From positions 1 to 44,710 of the forward strand of contig JARLFY010000075.1 in assembly GCA_031296325.1 (NCBI GenBank): a DNA stretch of 44,710 nt. Reading direction: 5' to 3'. Below the pieces are notes generated by a model. The model searched no databases and was not told the origin of the DNA. It saw only the letters and a list, made by a program, of their open reading frames with translations. Both the position numbers and the translations under genes were made by a program. Shown in pieces: positions 26,072-34,367 of the stretch. Source of the stretch: Acidobacteriaceae bacterium. Its GTDB lineage: Bacteria; Acidobacteriota; Terriglobia; Terriglobales; Acidobacteriaceae. Numbering within the stretch: the stretch's first letter is position 1; every line of letters starts with the position of its first letter.

Positions 26072-27280
26072 ATGAAGATTACTGCTGCACGGCTTATCGT
26101 TTGCTCGCCGGATCGCAACTTTGTGACCCTCAAGATTGAGACCGACGAGGGCATCTACGGCCTCGGCGACGCTACGCTGAACGGGCGCGAGCTGGCTGTG
26201 GCAGCCTATCTCGAAGAACATGTGCTTCCCTGTCTGATCGGGCGCGACCCGTTTCAGACCGAGGAGATCTGGCAGTACTTCTATCGCGGAGCCTACTGGC
26301 GGCGCGGACCGGTGACGATGACCGCCATCGCCGCCGTCGACGTGGCGCTGTGGGACATCAAGGGCAAGGCGCTCAACACCCCGGTCTACAACCTGCTGGG
26401 CGGCAAGAGCCGCGACGGCGTGATGGTCTATACCCATGCCAACGGCGCGGACATCTCCGAGGCTCTGGACTCGGTGCAGAAGTACATGGCCGAGGGCTAC
26501 ATCGCGGTGCGCGCGCAGGCGGGAGTTCCCGGCGTGGCCTCCAGCTACGGCGTTCCCAAACCGGGCAAGGCCTACGAGCCAGCCGAGCGCGGGCTGCCGT
26601 CGGAGACGCTCTGGTCAACCGAGAAGTACCTCAACTTCGTCCCCAAGCTGTTTGAGAAGCTGCGCGTCGAACTGGGCGACGACGTACATCTGCTGCACGA
26701 TCTACATCATCGCCTGACGCCGATCGAGGCCGCGCGCGTGGGCAAGTCGCTCGAACCCTATCACCTCTTCTGGATGGAGGATCCCTGCCCGGCGGAGTTG
26801 CAGGAGAGCTTCGAGCTGATCCGTCGCCATACCACCACGCCGATCGCCACCGGCGAGGTCTTCAACTCCATCTGGGACTCGCACGACCTCATCCGCAAGC
26901 AGTTGATCGACTACATTCGCATGACCATCGTGCATGGCGGAGGCATCACCCACGCCAAGAAGACGGCGGAGTTTGCCTCGCTCTACCACGTCCGCACCGG
27001 CTTCCACGGCGCGACGGATCTTTCGCCGGTAACCATGGCGGCGGCTCTGCATCTGGGCCTGTCGGTGCACAACTTCGGCATTCAGGAGCACATGCACCAC
27101 AGCCCGCTGACCGACGAGGTTTTTCCGCACAACTACACCTTCCAGGCGGGCTACATGCATCCGGGCGATGCGCCGGGCCTTGGCGTGGACATCGACGAGT
27201 TGCTGGCGGCGAAGTATCCCTACCAGCGCGCCTACCTGCCCGTAGCGCGCAAACTCGACGGAACCATCACCGACTGGTAG
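26072..27280 (+). CDS. manD: D-mannonate dehydratase family protein (ManD/RspA type)
   Basis: Enolase-superfamily enzyme expected to turn D-mannonate (or D-gluconate) into 2-keto-3-deoxygluconate. The 402-residue length fits the family exactly. Visible features: VRAQAGVPG with the active-site Arg, SSYGVPK with the partner Tyr, and metal ligands in [11 protein letters not shown] (Asp, and His of the Dx-H pair), WMEDP and ATGEVF, plus C-terminal HNFGIQEHM. These features favour ManD over MR-type relatives; RspA naming also applies. The start has a GAAGAG site six bases upstream. With the SDR before it, it suggests a hexuronate route fed by glucuronate from xylan. Some family members have low activity, so the physiological substrate is not certain. 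Confidence 0.88.
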   Translation: MKITAARLIVCSPDRNFVTLKIETDEGIYGLGDATLNGRELAVAAYLEEHVLPCLIGRDPFQTEEIWQYFYRGAYWRRGPVTMTAIAAVDVALWDIKGKALNTPVYNLLGGKSRDGVMVYTHANGADISEALDSVQKYMAEGYIAVRAQAGVPGVASSYGVPKPGKAYEPAERGLPSETLWSTEKYLNFVPKLFEKLRVELGDDVHLLHDLHHRLTPIEAARVGKSLEPYHLFWMEDPCPAELQESFELIRRHTTTPIATGEVFNSIWDSHDLIRKQLIDYIRMTIVHGGGITHAKKTAEFASLYHVRTGFHGATDLSPVTMAAALHLGLSVHNFGIQEHMHHSPLTDEVFPHNYTFQAGYMHPGDAPGLGVDIDELLAAKYPYQRAYLPVARKLDGTITDW

Positions 27281-27335
27281 AGCAGTAGCATGCCCCTGAT
27301 ATATACCCATATTGCTGATTATGCGTGTTTTATGC

Positions 27336-27365
27336 TTGCGTATATACTGTAAAGTATATACGCAA
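27336..27365. promoter_or_regulatory. Perfect 13-bp inverted repeat (TTGCGTATATACT arms)
   Basis: Arms TTGCGTATATACT and AGTATATACGCAA around GTAA, with no mismatch. An ATATATACCC motif lies at 27298-27307. It starts 56 bp after the ManD stop and about 185 bp before purL. The absence of a T-run argues against a terminator; an operator is more likely. The TATACT-N4-AGTATA core recurs at 484-499. Confidence 0.5.
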
Positions 27366-27437
27366 ACATTTTCAGCGGTGATGCGGTGATATAGAGTCCC
27401 TTCTGCAATGGCGTAGAGCGGCGTGGAGCGAACAACA

Positions 27438-27490
27438 GCAGATTCCTTCGCTGCGCTGCGGAATGACAAAGAATTCGGTCTGCCGTAAAG
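27438..27490 (+). repeat. Dispersed GGAATGACAAA element
   Basis: GCAGATTCCTTCGCTGCGC, TGCGGAATGACAAAG, then CGGTCTGCCGTAAAG. It lies upstream of purL. Confidence 0.75.
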
Positions 27491-27549
27491 GCTGATGGGT
27501 GGGTGGTGCCGCTGGGCGGCGGAACATGCGACAATCTTAATATCGAATT

Positions 27550-30090
27550 ATGCCTACTCAGCGAGATGTTGCAGCACACGATGTTCACGCGCCAGTAACA
27601 ACAGCGCCAGCCGTCCCCACACCTGCGCAGATCACCCCTGCGCTGCTCAAGACCCACAGCATCACGCCGGATGAATACGCCAGCATCGTACAGAAGATGG
27701 GCCGTACGCCCTCGCTGACCGAGCTGGGCATCTTCTCCGTAATGTGGAGCGAGCATTGCAGTTATAAGAGTTCGCGCGTCCACCTGAAGCGGCTGCCGAC
27801 CAAGGGCGTGCGCCTGACAGGGCCGGGCGCGGTGGTGCAGGGGCCGGGGGAGAACGCCGGAATCATCGACGTGGGCGATGGATGGGCCTGCGCCTTCAAG
27901 ATTGAGAGCCACAACCACCCCAGCTACATCGAGCCGCATCAGGGCGCGGCGACCGGCGTGGGCGGCATTCTGCGCGACATCTTCACCATGAACGCGCGAC
28001 CGCTGGCGGTGATGGACTCGCTGCGCTTTGGCCCGCTCGACGAAGAGGAGAAGGACGAGGCTCTGCGGCGGAGGAATCATGCCGTGGTCAACGGCGTGGT
28101 GGCGGGAATCGCAGGCTATGGCAACTGTTTCGGCGTGCCCAATCTGGGCGGCGAGACGCGCTTCGAGGAGTGCTACAGCGGCAATCCGCTGGTGAACGCC
28201 TTTGCGCTGGGTCTGGTCAAGACAGACGAGATTTTTTACGCCAAGGCGACCGGCGTGGGCAATCCGGTGATCTACGTCGGAGCGAAGACGGGACGCGACG
28301 GGATTCACGGCGCGACGATGGCTTCGGAGGAGTTTACCGAAGGCAGCGAGCAGAAGCGGCCCAATGTGCAGATGGGCGATCCCTTCATGGAGAAGCTGCT
28401 GCTGGAGGCCTGTCTGGAGGCGATGGCGACTGGAGCCGTCCTCGGCATTCAGGACATGGGCGCGGCGGGGCTGACCTGCTCGACCTGCGAGATGGGTGCG
28501 AGGGGCGAGTTGGGCCTGACCATCGAACTCGATCTGGTTCCGCAGCGCGCAACGGGCATGACGGCCTACGAGATCATGCTGAGCGAGAGTCAGGAGCGGA
28601 TGCTGCTGGTGGCCGACAAGGGACGCGAGGGCGAGGTTCTGGCGGTCTTTGAGAAGTGGGGACTGGACGCCTCGATCGTCGGCATTGTGACGGCGGACGA
28701 CACTATGCGCGTGACGCATCACGGCGAGCTGGTTGCGGAGATTCCCAACAAGGCTCTGACCGACGAGGCTCCGGTGTACCATCGGCCCGTCGGCGTGTGG
28801 AATTCTCCGCTGCCGCTGGATCCTCCGGTTGCCGTCGTCGCCGAGTTGAGCAAGCCGCGCGACTTGAACGCCGACCTGAAGAAGCTGCTGGGCAGCGCAA
28901 ATATTAGCGACAAGCGCTGGGTCTTCGAGCAGTACGACTCGATGGTGCAGACCAACACCGTGCAAGGCCCCGGCTGCGAGGCTGGAGTGATGCGCATCAA
29001 GGGAACAGGGTCTGAGGATCAGCAGGAGAGCGCACTCGGCGAGTTGGAGACGCTGGTCGCAGAGTCCACGCCGGAGGGCAGGGTAACGCTGGCGACCGGA
29101 AATCTGGACGCGACGAATCCGGTGGTCGCTCGGGGAGCTTCGCATCGCTCGGGAGCGCCGAAGGTGGAGCGCGGATTGGCGATGTCGTTGGCGGGCAATG
29201 GGCGCTGGTGCTATCTGAACCCCAAGCTGGGCGCGATGCATGCGGTGGCTGAATCCGCGCGCAAGGTGGCTTGTACGGGGGCGACTCCGGTGGCCGCGAC
29301 CAACTGCCTGAACTTTGGCAATCCAGAGAAGCCAGAGATTATGGCGCAGCTTTCGACCGCCATCGACGGCGTTGGCGAGGCATGTACGGCGCTGGGAACT
29401 CCGATTACCGGAGGCAATGTTTCGCTGTACAACGAGACGCGCGGCGAGGGAATCTATCCGACGCCGGTGATGGGCATCGTTGGGATTCTGGACGACGTTT
29501 CAAAGGCTGTGCCGAGCGGATTCCAGCGAGGGGGCGAGCGCATTCTTCTGATCTCGGCGAAGGCCGCAGGTCAGTCCAGCGAACAACTTCTCCAGCAGTT
29601 TGGATCGTCGGACTACGCCAAGACCATTCTGAACGCGTTCTGGGGTGCACCGCCGCGGCTTGCGATCAGCGAAGAGGCCGAGTTGCACCAATGCCTCGCC
29701 GCACTGGCCAGTGCGCGAGTGGTGACCTCGGCCAGCGATATATCCGACGGCGGCATCGCGGTTGCGCTGGCGAAGAGCTGCTTTACCAAGGGCGTCGGAG
29801 CGGTCGTCAGCCTCGACCACCTTGCGCCGAACTCCATTGCAACCGAGATCTTCCACGAAGAGGCCAGCGCGGTGATCGTCACCTGTAGCGATGCCGACTT
29901 CGCCAAACTTACCGCGATCTGCGGACGCTTCGCCCTGCTGACAGTGCGCGACATCGGCACTACCGGAGGCAAGATGCTGGACGTCTTCACCCCCAGCGGC
30001 TCGGCCATCTCCGGCACCGTCGATTCGCTCCGCGCGGTATGGGCGGATGCGCTGGAATCACAGCTTGCCAGTGAGGTGGTACCCGCATGA
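27550..30090 (+). CDS. purL: Phosphoribosylformylglycinamidine synthase, large subunit
   Basis: ATP-dependent amidation of FGAR to FGAM, the fourth step of purine synthesis, with PurQ and PurS supplied elsewhere. The 846-residue small-type PurL has [53 protein letters not shown] and, in the second half, [21 protein letters not shown] and [11 protein letters not shown]. It is about 100 residues longer than the B. subtilis enzyme: an N-terminal Ala/Pro/Thr-rich leader of about 30 residues and an insertion at about 487-545 (after VMRIKGTG, before GLAMSLAG). No ribosome site precedes the ATG, and a TAATAT box lies only 7 bp upstream, so the mRNA may be leaderless. The stop overlaps the purF ATG by 4 bp. 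Confidence 0.96.
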   Translation: MPTQRDVAAHDVHAPVTTAPAVPTPAQITPALLKTHSITPDEYASIVQKMGRTPSLTELGIFSVMWSEHCSYKSSRVHLKRLPTKGVRLTGPGAVVQGPGENAGIIDVGDGWACAFKIESHNHPSYIEPHQGAATGVGGILRDIFTMNARPLAVMDSLRFGPLDEEEKDEALRRRNHAVVNGVVAGIAGYGNCFGVPNLGGETRFEECYSGNPLVNAFALGLVKTDEIFYAKATGVGNPVIYVGAKTGRDGIHGATMASEEFTEGSEQKRPNVQMGDPFMEKLLLEACLEAMATGAVLGIQDMGAAGLTCSTCEMGARGELGLTIELDLVPQRATGMTAYEIMLSESQERMLLVADKGREGEVLAVFEKWGLDASIVGIVTADDTMRVTHHGELVAEIPNKALTDEAPVYHRPVGVWNSPLPLDPPVAVVAELSKPRDLNADLKKLLGSANISDKRWVFEQYDSMVQTNTVQGPGCEAGVMRIKGTGSEDQQESALGELETLVAESTPEGRVTLATGNLDATNPVVARGASHRSGAPKVERGLAMSLAGNGRWCYLNPKLGAMHAVAESARKVACTGATPVAATNCLNFGNPEKPEIMAQLSTAIDGVGEACTALGTPITGGNVSLYNETRGEGIYPTPVMGIVGILDDVSKAVPSGFQRGGERILLISAKAAGQSSEQLLQQFGSSDYAKTILNAFWGAPPRLAISEEAELHQCLAALASARVVTSASDISDGGIAVALAKSCFTKGVGAVVSLDHLAPNSIATEIFHEEASAVIVTCSDADFAKLTAICGRFALLTVRDIGTTGGKMLDVFTPSGSAISGTVDSLRAVWADALESQLASEVVPA

Positions 30091-31646
30091 GCAATACTTT
30101 ATTGAGTCACGGATTGGCACGAACTGGCTGCTGTAGTGGGAACAAAGCAGATTCCTCCACCTCGCAACAGAACGACAAACACGAGATGGACGAGGAGGAC
30201 GCGACTCCCTTCGATAAGCTGCGCGAAGAGTGCGGCGTGATGGCGGTCTATGGGCATCCCGACGCGGCGCGCATGACCTACTGGGGTTTATACGCCCTGC
30301 AACACCGCGGGCAGGAGTCGGCGGGAATCGCCTCAGCCGACGGCCACGAGGTCAACGACATCAAGGGCATGGGGCTGGTCTCGGAGATCTTTACCGACGA
30401 TGTGCTGACTACGCTGCCCGGCCACATCGCCATCGGACACACGCGCTACTCGACCACCGGCGACTCGGCCCTGCTCAACGCACAGCCAATCTCGGTGGAA
30501 TCGACCAAGGGCCTGATCGCGATTGCGCACAATGGAAATCTCGTCAATCTGGGGAACTCCAAAGAACGGCTGGAGCGCGATGGCGCGGTCTTCCAGACCA
30601 CCTCGGACTCGGAGATCATCATTCAGTTGATCGCGCACTCGCGCCAGTCAATGCTGGTCGACTGCATTGCGGAGTCGCTGGCGCAGGTCGAGGGAGCGTT
30701 CTCCATCGTGATGATGACGCGCAACCGGATCTTCGCTGCGCGCGATCCACACGGCTTCCGCCCGCTCTCGATGGGCCGCATCGCCGGAGTCAACGGCGCG
30801 CCGGACACCTTCGTCTTTGCCAGCGAGACCTGCGCCTTCGACCTGCTACACGCCAAGTACGAGCGCGACGTGTTGCCGGGAGAACTGGTCATGGTCAGCG
30901 AAGACGGCGTTACCAGCCGCAGATTTTCTCCGCAGACGACGCCGCCGGCGAGCTGCATCTTCGAGCACGTCTACTTTGCGCGGCCCGATTCACGCGTCTT
31001 CGGGCGTTGGGTGCAGCAGTCGCGCGACGAGATGGGGCGGCAACTGGCGCGCGAGTCCGGCGTTCCCGCCGATATCGTCGTCCCCGTGCCAGACTCCGGC
31101 GTGACGGCGGCGCTCGGCTATGCCGCCGAATCAGGAATCCCCTTCAACTTCGGCCTCATCCGCAACCACTACGTCGGGCGCACCTTCATCCAGCCGGAGC
31201 AGCGAGTGCGCGACTTCGGCGTACGCATGAAGCTGAATCCGGCGCGCAGCCTGCTGGAGGGCAAGCGCATCATCCTGATCGACGACTCGATCATTCGCGG
31301 TACCACCAGCCGCAAGATCGTGCGCATGTGCCGCGCGGCGGGAGCGACCGAGGTGCACATGCGCATCAGTTGCCCGCCGACGATCAGCCCCTGCTTCTAC
31401 GGCGTGGACACGCCCTCGACCAAGGAGCTGATTGCGGCCAACAAGTCGGTCGAGGAGATCTGCGAGTTTATCGAGGCGGATTCGCTGGCCTACCTCTCGC
31501 TGGTCGGCCTGACCCACTCCTGCACACAGGGCGAACCGGTCGAAGGACTCTCGCCCGCATCGTTCTGCTCGGCCTGCTACACCGGCGTCTACCCCACGCA
31601 ATGGGTGGATGCGAAGGATATTTTGCCAGCAACCGTGGGAGCATAA
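30087..31646 (+). CDS. purF: Amidophosphoribosyltransferase with repeat-derived propeptide
   Basis: First committed purine step: glutamine plus PRPP to phosphoribosylamine. The Ntn glutaminase domain starts at the nucleophile Cys49 ([11 protein letters not shown]), which is exposed when the propeptide is removed. The phosphoribosyltransferase domain follows, with the PRPP loop [14 protein letters not shown]. Cys in [27 protein letters not shown] and SFCSACYTG match the 4Fe-4S ligands of the B. subtilis type. The ATG overlaps the purL stop (ATGA), implying coupling. The 48-residue propeptide is long (about 11 in B. subtilis) because codons about 20-33 are a copy of the dispersed element at 30147. 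A second start at Met34 (30186) would avoid it. A strong terminator follows. Confidence 0.95.
   Translation: MSNTLLSHGLARTGCCSGNKADSSTSQQNDKHEMDEEDATPFDKLREECGVMAVYGHPDAARMTYWGLYALQHRGQESAGIASADGHEVNDIKGMGLVSEIFTDDVLTTLPGHIAIGHTRYSTTGDSALLNAQPISVESTKGLIAIAHNGNLVNLGNSKERLERDGAVFQTTSDSEIIIQLIAHSRQSMLVDCIAESLAQVEGAFSIVMMTRNRIFAARDPHGFRPLSMGRIAGVNGAPDTFVFASETCAFDLLHAKYERDVLPGELVMVSEDGVTSRRFSPQTTPPASCIFEHVYFARPDSRVFGRWVQQSRDEMGRQLARESGVPADIVVPVPDSGVTAALGYAAESGIPFNFGLIRNHYVGRTFIQPEQRVRDFGVRMKLNPARSLLEGKRIILIDDSIIRGTTSRKIVRMCRAAGATEVHMRISCPPTISPCFYGVDTPSTKELIAANKSVEEICEFIEADSLAYLSLVGLTHSCTQGEPVEGLSPASFCSACYTGVYPTQWVDAKDILPATVGA
30147..30180 (+). repeat. Dispersed GGAATGACAAA element inside purF 5' end
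   Basis: GCAGATTCCTCCACCTCGC, then ACAGAACGACAAAC, a degraded copy. Read in the purF frame it encodes [11 protein letters not shown]-like residues without a stop. It lies wholly before the PurF catalytic Cys. Confidence 0.65.
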
Positions 31647-31675
31647 GGCAGCCGTTCCAACTAAGAAATATCTAT

Positions 31676-31717
31676 AAGCAGGGGCAGGAATTCTACAATT
31701 CCTACCCCTGCTTTTGT
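31676..31717 (+). terminator. Strong rho-independent terminator of purL-purF
   Basis: AAGCAGGGG-c-AGGAATT (31676-31692), loop CTAC, AATTCCT-a-CCCCTGCTT (31697-31713), then more T. Sixteen pairs with one mismatch, 30 bp after the purF stop. Confidence 0.88.
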
Positions 31718-31797
31718 CTGAATTTCCGCCCCTGTTTTCTCTGGTTTTCTGCCCTGCTTTTGTCTCTGAATTCCTGCCTCTGCTTTTTCCTCTGAGA
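31697..31797 (+). repeat. Degenerate ~24-bp tandem repeat seeded by the terminator arm
   Basis: The right arm of the terminator (AATTCCTACCCCTGCTTTTG) is followed by three imperfect copies: AATTTCCGCCCCTGTTTTC, TTTTCTGCCCTGCTTTTG and AATTCCTGCCTCTGCTTTTT. The period is about 24-27 bp, and each copy ends in a T-run. Confidence 0.6.
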
Positions 31798-31800
31798 TAG

Positions 31801-31943
31801 GTTCAGGCTTTAGCCCGAACACCAGATGGGGAAGACTGTTGTGGAGGGAGAAAAGCAGATTCCTTCGCTTCGCTACGGAATGACAAACAAATGAAGCTAC
31901 GGAATGACGAGCAAATGAGGCTACGGGATGACGAGGCAAGCAG
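31801..31943 (+). repeat. Palindrome plus dispersed element with three 24-bp tandem ends
   Basis: GTTCAGGC-TTTA-GCCCGAAC (31801-31820), then a full GGAATGACAAA element from 31855 (GCAGATTCCTTCGCTTCGC). Its end unit GCTACGGAATGACAAACAA is repeated with a 24-bp period at 31872, 31896 and 31920. It lies directly before the esterase gene, and an in-frame upstream extension of that gene would run through it. Confidence 0.75.
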
Positions 31944-31986
31944 GCGATGCCAGTCCCATAGCGAATCTGCTATTGTTTCTGCGTCT

Positions 31987-33366
31987 ATGCGCACACGACT
32001 CGTTGCACTTTCGCTTGCTCTCCTGCTGACGCCCGCCCTTGGCCAGTCTCCTGCCCTGCCGCTCAGCGAAGCGCAGATCGCTGCGGCGGATCACCAGCGT
32101 TTGCTTGATCTTCTGCATATTACCGAGCTGCGTCCTGCGGCCAGCCACGATCCCAACTCTGCCAACGCCGTCAACTACGACGAGGCGAAGGCCAATCTCT
32201 GGCCCAAGCGGCCCAATCCGCTGGTTCTGAATAACGGCAAGCCCGTCGCCAGCGCGGCGATCTGGCGCACTCGGCGGCGTCCCGAGCTGTTCGAGCTCTT
32301 CGACCGCGAGATTCTGGGCCGCGTTCCGGCGAACGCTCCCGCCATCCGCTGGCAGGTCGTCTCCACCACGCAGGGCAGCGACGCCGGAGTCGCCACGACG
32401 ACGAAGCACCTGATCGGCCACGCCGACAACTCCGCCGACCCTGCGCTCACCGTCAATATTCAGGCCGACCTCGTCCTGCCCGCCGACGCACACAAGCCCG
32501 TCCCCGTGGTTCTTGAGATCAGCTTCGACAAGTATCCGATCGACCCCGCGCACCCGCTCAAGCTGCCCTCGCCGACCGAGTCGCTTCCTACATGGAAGCA
32601 ACAGGTTCTGGGCAAGGGGTGGGGCTACGCGCTGCTGTATCCCACCAGTTTTCAGGCCGATAGCGGAGCCGGGCTGACGCAGGGCATCATCGGGTTGGCC
32701 AACCACGGCGAGCCGCGCAAGCTGGACGACTGGGGGACGCTGCGCGCGTGGGCCTGGGGAGCATCGCGCCTGATGGATTATCTGGAGACCGCCCCCGCCG
32801 TCGACGCCCGCCACGTCGCCGTCGAGGGCCATTCGCGCTTCGGCAAGACCGCGCTGGTCGCCATGGCCTACGATTCGCGCTTCGCCGTCGCCTACCTCAG
32901 TTCCTCCGGCACCGGCGGGGCCAAGCTCTTCCGTCGCCACTACGGCGAGCAGATGGAGAATCTGGCCGCCACCAGCGAGTATCACTGGATGGCGGGAAAT
33001 TATCTGCGCTACTCCGAACTGAAGCCGAAGGAGGTCACCCCCGCCGACCTGCCGGTAGACATGCACGAACTCATCGCTCTCTGCGCGCCGCGCCCGGTCT
33101 TCATCGGCGGAGGCACGCTCGAAGGCGGAGACGGCTGGGCCGATGTTCGCGGGACTTTTATCGCCGAAGTCGCCGCAGGGCCAGTCTACAAACTCCTCGG
33201 CAAGAGGCCGCTCAGCGACGACAGAGGCCCCAGCGATGCCTTCCCCGCCGTCGGCACCGCGCTCATCGCTGGCGATCTGGGATTCCGCCAGCACTCCGGC
33301 GGACACACCCCCCTGCCCAACTTTCCGACCTTCCTAACCTTCGCCAGCCGCTACATGGCGCCATGA
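31987..33366 (+). CDS. Secreted CE15-type glucuronoyl esterase
   Basis: Probably cleaves the ester between 4-O-methyl-glucuronate of xylan and lignin alcohols. The 459-residue product has a signal peptide (LVALSLALLLTPALGQ) and an alpha/beta-hydrolase core with the CE15 nucleophile motif GHSRFGKTAL (Ser283; the family form is GxSRxGK). The C-terminal region holds the catalytic His (RQHSGGHT, His436 or His440). FDREILGRVP near residue 105 and WGASRLMDYL are also typical of bacterial CE15 proteins. ATG 31987 starts the signal peptide; codons from 31891 are repeat sequence and are rejected. It is convergent with the PagL-like gene. The family is likely; the substrate is inferred. Confidence 0.84.
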   Translation: MRTRLVALSLALLLTPALGQSPALPLSEAQIAAADHQRLLDLLHITELRPAASHDPNSANAVNYDEAKANLWPKRPNPLVLNNGKPVASAAIWRTRRRPELFELFDREILGRVPANAPAIRWQVVSTTQGSDAGVATTTKHLIGHADNSADPALTVNIQADLVLPADAHKPVPVVLEISFDKYPIDPAHPLKLPSPTESLPTWKQQVLGKGWGYALLYPTSFQADSGAGLTQGIIGLANHGEPRKLDDWGTLRAWAWGASRLMDYLETAPAVDARHVAVEGHSRFGKTALVAMAYDSRFAVAYLSSSGTGGAKLFRRHYGEQMENLAATSEYHWMAGNYLRYSELKPKEVTPADLPVDMHELIALCAPRPVFIGGGTLEGGDGWADVRGTFIAEVAAGPVYKLLGKRPLSDDRGPSDAFPAVGTALIAGDLGFRQHSGGHTPLPNFPTFLTFASRYMAP

Positions 33367-33474
33367 GCGAAACGACTACACCCGAACCGAGGGTCGAGAT
33401 ATGTGACAACCCACTATTTTATGATTGGATCAAGATTTCAAAAATTTGGATGGATCATCCGCCTACTTCTGCAA

Positions 33475-34223
33475 CTATCTCGTTCGTAACCGACTGAGTG
33501 TTAGCCTGAATACTCCTGAATCCACTCCGGGATTGTAGTCGCCCGAATTTGCATTCGACATGTGGCGATATAGATACTCGAGCCGGATAGCACTGCTGCC
33601 TTGGATAAGCTGCATCCCAGGGCCAAAGGAAAACAAGAAGTTGGAACTCGCGGTGCCGTCTACAGGGAGGTCTCGCGAGGAAAAGACCATGCCCAGATCG
33701 GCGGAAAAAGTCGGCTGAAGGCGATGGGAACTGAAGCCGCTGACCCGCGCACCAAGAGGTGAGATTGCGAGGGCATAGGTCTTGGTGGAGCCGTAGACGG
33801 CATACACATATACTATCGATCCGTCGCCCAAACCGACATATCCAACCGGATTGTTAGTCGCATAGACCACCCGTTCGCCAATGGATGGGAGTGCCTCTAC
33901 ATACGATATTAAGCCAACGGTGCTAACAGTTGGATATGTAGCTACGACGGTTGGGTCGCGCTCCTGAAAAAAGGGAGAGACGGAGCCTTCGTAGTCGAGG
34001 CGCAGGGAATCGTTTCCCCAGAGACGGTGACTGTACTCCAGCCCCGCCGTCCAGACGCGGCGCTTCTCGGCGTCGCCGATGAGGATGTGGCTTGAGTTGG
34101 GAGCAAAGGACGAGAAGACGCCGAAGCTCTGACGCCGGCCAGCTCTTGCGCGGGAAGCGATGCTCCGAATGCGCAATAGGTACATAGAGAGATCAGGATT
34201 GTCACGAGATAATTTATTCGCAT
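33475..34223 (-). pseudogene. PagL-like lipid A 3-O-deacylase gene with a frameshift
   Basis: The signal peptide (MRINYLVTILISLCTYCAFG, start 34223, with AAAGG five bases upstream) is in one frame. The mature outer-membrane barrel (SFGVFSSFAPNSSHILIGD to the stop at 33475) is in another. The two frames overlap between 34185 and 33942, and joining them needs a -1 shift near 34140, equivalent to loss of one base. The barrel part carries the PagL-type His-x-Ser-Asn motif (YRHMSNANSG) near its C-terminus. PagL enzymes remove the 3-O-acyl chain of lipid A and alter outer-membrane properties. The gene may be a recent pseudogene or the shift may be a sequencing error; no obvious slippery heptamer is present. 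Confidence 0.72.
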
Positions 34224-34242
34224 TAGACCTTTGATGAATGCT

Positions 34243-34278
34243 GGCTGAATGCAGCGACGAATATCACTGCATTCAGCC
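34243..34278 (-). terminator. Intercistronic 12-bp perfect hairpin
   Basis: GGCTGAATGCAG (34243-34254) and CTGCATTCAGCC (34267-34278) around 12 nt. It lies between the GH31 stop and the PagL-like start on the same strand. No T-run follows on the minus strand, so it could equally be a processing or leader hairpin; it ends about 11 bp before the AAAGG ribosome site. Confidence 0.5.
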
Positions 34279-34367
34279 TTATGCTTAGGGGAGTTGAATT
34301 GGAAGGGTAACGAGGTGGTCTCGGTTGTTCCCGGTGGGCCAACCAAGTCGTAATCTCAATTCCCTTT

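Noticed and set aside
27319-29241. 640-codon open frame antisense to purL
   Set aside because: High GC at third positions of purL keeps the opposite frame open; residues are Arg/His/Leu-rich with no domain, and purL itself is fully conserved.
30230-31795. 521-codon open frame overlapping purF in another frame
   Set aside because: Arg/Ala/Gly-rich shadow that reads through the purF terminator.
31872-31943. N-terminal extension of the esterase gene through the tandem repeat
   Set aside because: The extension is entirely repeat sequence and would place a signal peptide internally; the ATG at 31987 begins a normal signal peptide.
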